Shown here: in pieces, positions 59,151 to 60,258 of the stretch
Layout: the number at the start of each line of letters is the position of its first letter
Position numbering within the stretch: position 1 is the stretch's first letter
DNA from: Auxenochlorella pyrenoidosa
Taxonomy: Eukaryota; Chlorophyta; Trebouxiophyceae; Chlorellales; Chlorellaceae
Length of the DNA stretch: 60,258 nucleotides
Direction: 5' to 3'
Assembly (NCBI GenBank): GCA_001430745.1
Contig: KQ482069.1
Span: 141,378 to 201,635 of the forward strand
Notes under the pieces: generated by a model
The model's database searches: none
What the model was told of the DNA's origin: nothing
The model's input: the letters and a program-made list of their open reading frames with translations, nothing else
Position numbers and translations under genes: made by a program

Positions 59151-60258
59151 TTAGGCGTGGGGATGCATCGGCAGGGGCAGCAAGCTTGCTTGCTGCACCT
59201 GGCTGTCACCATTTGCGGCCTCCTCCACCTCACGGAGGGTGCGCCGGGCGCCAGCCTGCGTACACGTTGGGAGGCAGCACACTCAGCCTGGCAGGCAGCG
59301 GCTTTGCTCCTACAGCTTCGTGCCGCGTGCGTGTGCCCTCTCTCGCAAACACAACACTGCCAGAGCAGTTCAGCGCTCAGCCTCGGTTGTGCGCAAGGGC
59401 AGTGAGCCCGCAGCTGCCTTGCTACCAGCACCACAGAGGAGAGGGACTCACCGCACGACAGACGGCACTAGCACCAGTGCGCACGCAACGCAGCTGTGCA
59501 CAGCAGGGGTTGAGCGCCGAGCAGCTCTGGCCGACGGTGCGGCAGGGCTGGCAGTAGCCTGTGCGAGCAGAGGCCAGGGCCTTGCACACGAGGCGGGGGC
59601 AGCACTCGGCCGAGCGCGTGCAGGCGGAGTTTCGTGTGCGGCAGACCTGTGTGGGGCCAAAGGGTGGTGCATTCATTGGTTGTCAACGGCAGAGGGCATC
59701 ACGCACTTCAAGCCTTGAGGTAGCACGCGCTATGTACTGAAAGACTCAGAGGCATGACCGCACCTGTGGTGCAGGGCGCAGGGGCGGGCGAGGACTGGGT
59801 GGCTTGGGGCTGGGCCGAACTGGAGGAGGGCGCATCTTCGGCTTTGGCGGCGGAGGGGGGCGTGGCGAGGGTGGCGATCGCTTTGGGGGTGAGCGGCGGG
59901 GTCGTGGTGGAGGCGACCGTGGGGGTGGGCGGGGTGGAGGCGCACGGGGAGGTGAGCGGGGCGGTGGCGCCCGAGGGGGTGAGCGAGGGGGTGGCGATGG
60001 CGAGGGCGGTGGTGGTGGCGAGGGCGAGGGCGGAGGAGGCGAGGGCGAAGGAGGCGGGGGAGGCGAGGGTGAGGGCGGGGGAGGCGAGGGCGAAGGAGGC
60101 GGTGGGGGCGAGGGCGAGGGAGGTGGGGGCGAGGGTGAGGGCGGTGGTGGCGAGGGCGAGGGCGGAGGAGGCGATGGCGATGGTGGAGGAGGCGAGGGTG
60201 AGGGCGGTGGTGGCGAGGGCGAGGGCGGTGGAGGCGAGGGCGAGGGAGGCGGGGGCGA
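59151..60258 (-). CDS. Paralogue of the SP/PP-rich double cystine-knot protein, 5' part outside window
   Basis: Visible exons 60258-59764 (proline-rich, runs off the window), 59646-59452 (double knot) and 59255-59151. The order, splice positions and 12-cysteine spacing are identical to the C-terminal end of the gene at 46231-42003: VCRTRNSACTRSAECC, then LVC, YCQPC, NPCC and LRC. The last exon shares AGARRTL and QQASLLPLP. Its proline-rich part is at least 165 residues, more than twice as long as in the first copy, with SPSPPPP units. Whether it also has NHL repeats cannot be seen. Probably a secreted wall protein. Confidence 0.8.
59960..60258 (+). repeat. Coding minisatellite, GAGGGCGAGGGCGG-type units
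   Basis: Imperfect 12-18-bp units run to the window edge. Read on the minus strand they encode SPSPPPP repeats of the hydroxyproline-rich stalk. Confidence 0.9.

Overview
The window is GC-rich nuclear DNA from a green alga. The genes are packed closely and split by many short introns (mostly 60 to 300 bp). Several encoded proteins are chloroplast proteins with N-terminal transit peptides, and there are algal-type hydroxyproline-rich (SP/PP) extracellular proteins. Together these point to a chlorophyte, probably a trebouxiophyte of the Chlorella type; the genus is an inference. Products were read by joining exons by eye at GT-AG or GC-AG borders. For 13 of the genes the joined exons close in frame, which supports the models.

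Layout, left to right. 160-3343 (+): MYND zinc-finger protein, 5' end outside the window. 4494-3507 (-): secreted/membrane EF-hand protein. 7696-4755 (-): plastid diaminopimelate epimerase DapF. 11955-8351 (-): Sam50/Tob55-type Omp85 protein. 17501-12314 (-): Ulp1/SENP SUMO protease, which shares a short divergent promoter region with RPB11 at 17711-18720 (+). 20451-19041 (-): coiled-coil protein of unknown function. 22801-21390 (-): Ycf54, a factor of the chlorophyll cyclase step. 25404-23525 (-): CCB4-type haem-attachment factor for cytochrome b6f, divergent from a plastid GNAT acetyltransferase at 25763-27515 (+). 27973-41648 (+): a 13.7-kb CHD3/PICKLE-type chromatin remodeller interrupted by an assembly gap at 32922-33328.

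The right third (42-60 kb) differs in character. It is a minus-strand series of secreted, matrix-like genes: an NHL-repeat / proline-rich / double cystine-knot protein (46231-42003), a furin-like cysteine-rich repeat protein (51283-47345, with a gap at 48377-48654), a three-domain fibronectin-III protein (55513-52031) and, cut by the right edge, a second copy of the proline-rich / double cystine-knot module (60258-59151). The exosome subunit RRP46 (57475-56163) and a doubtful small gene lie between them.

Two things stand out. First, a secreted architecture (NHL repeats, SP/PP-rich stalk, two consecutive six-cysteine knots) occurs as a duplicated gene family. Second, an unusually large share of introns appear to begin with GC rather than GT: at least 12 cases are fixed by reading frame and protein family. 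Housekeeping genes in the left two thirds serve separate jobs (lysine synthesis, mitochondrial outer-membrane assembly, SUMO cycling, transcription, chlorophyll and cytochrome b6f biogenesis) and show no operon-like logic beyond shared divergent promoters.
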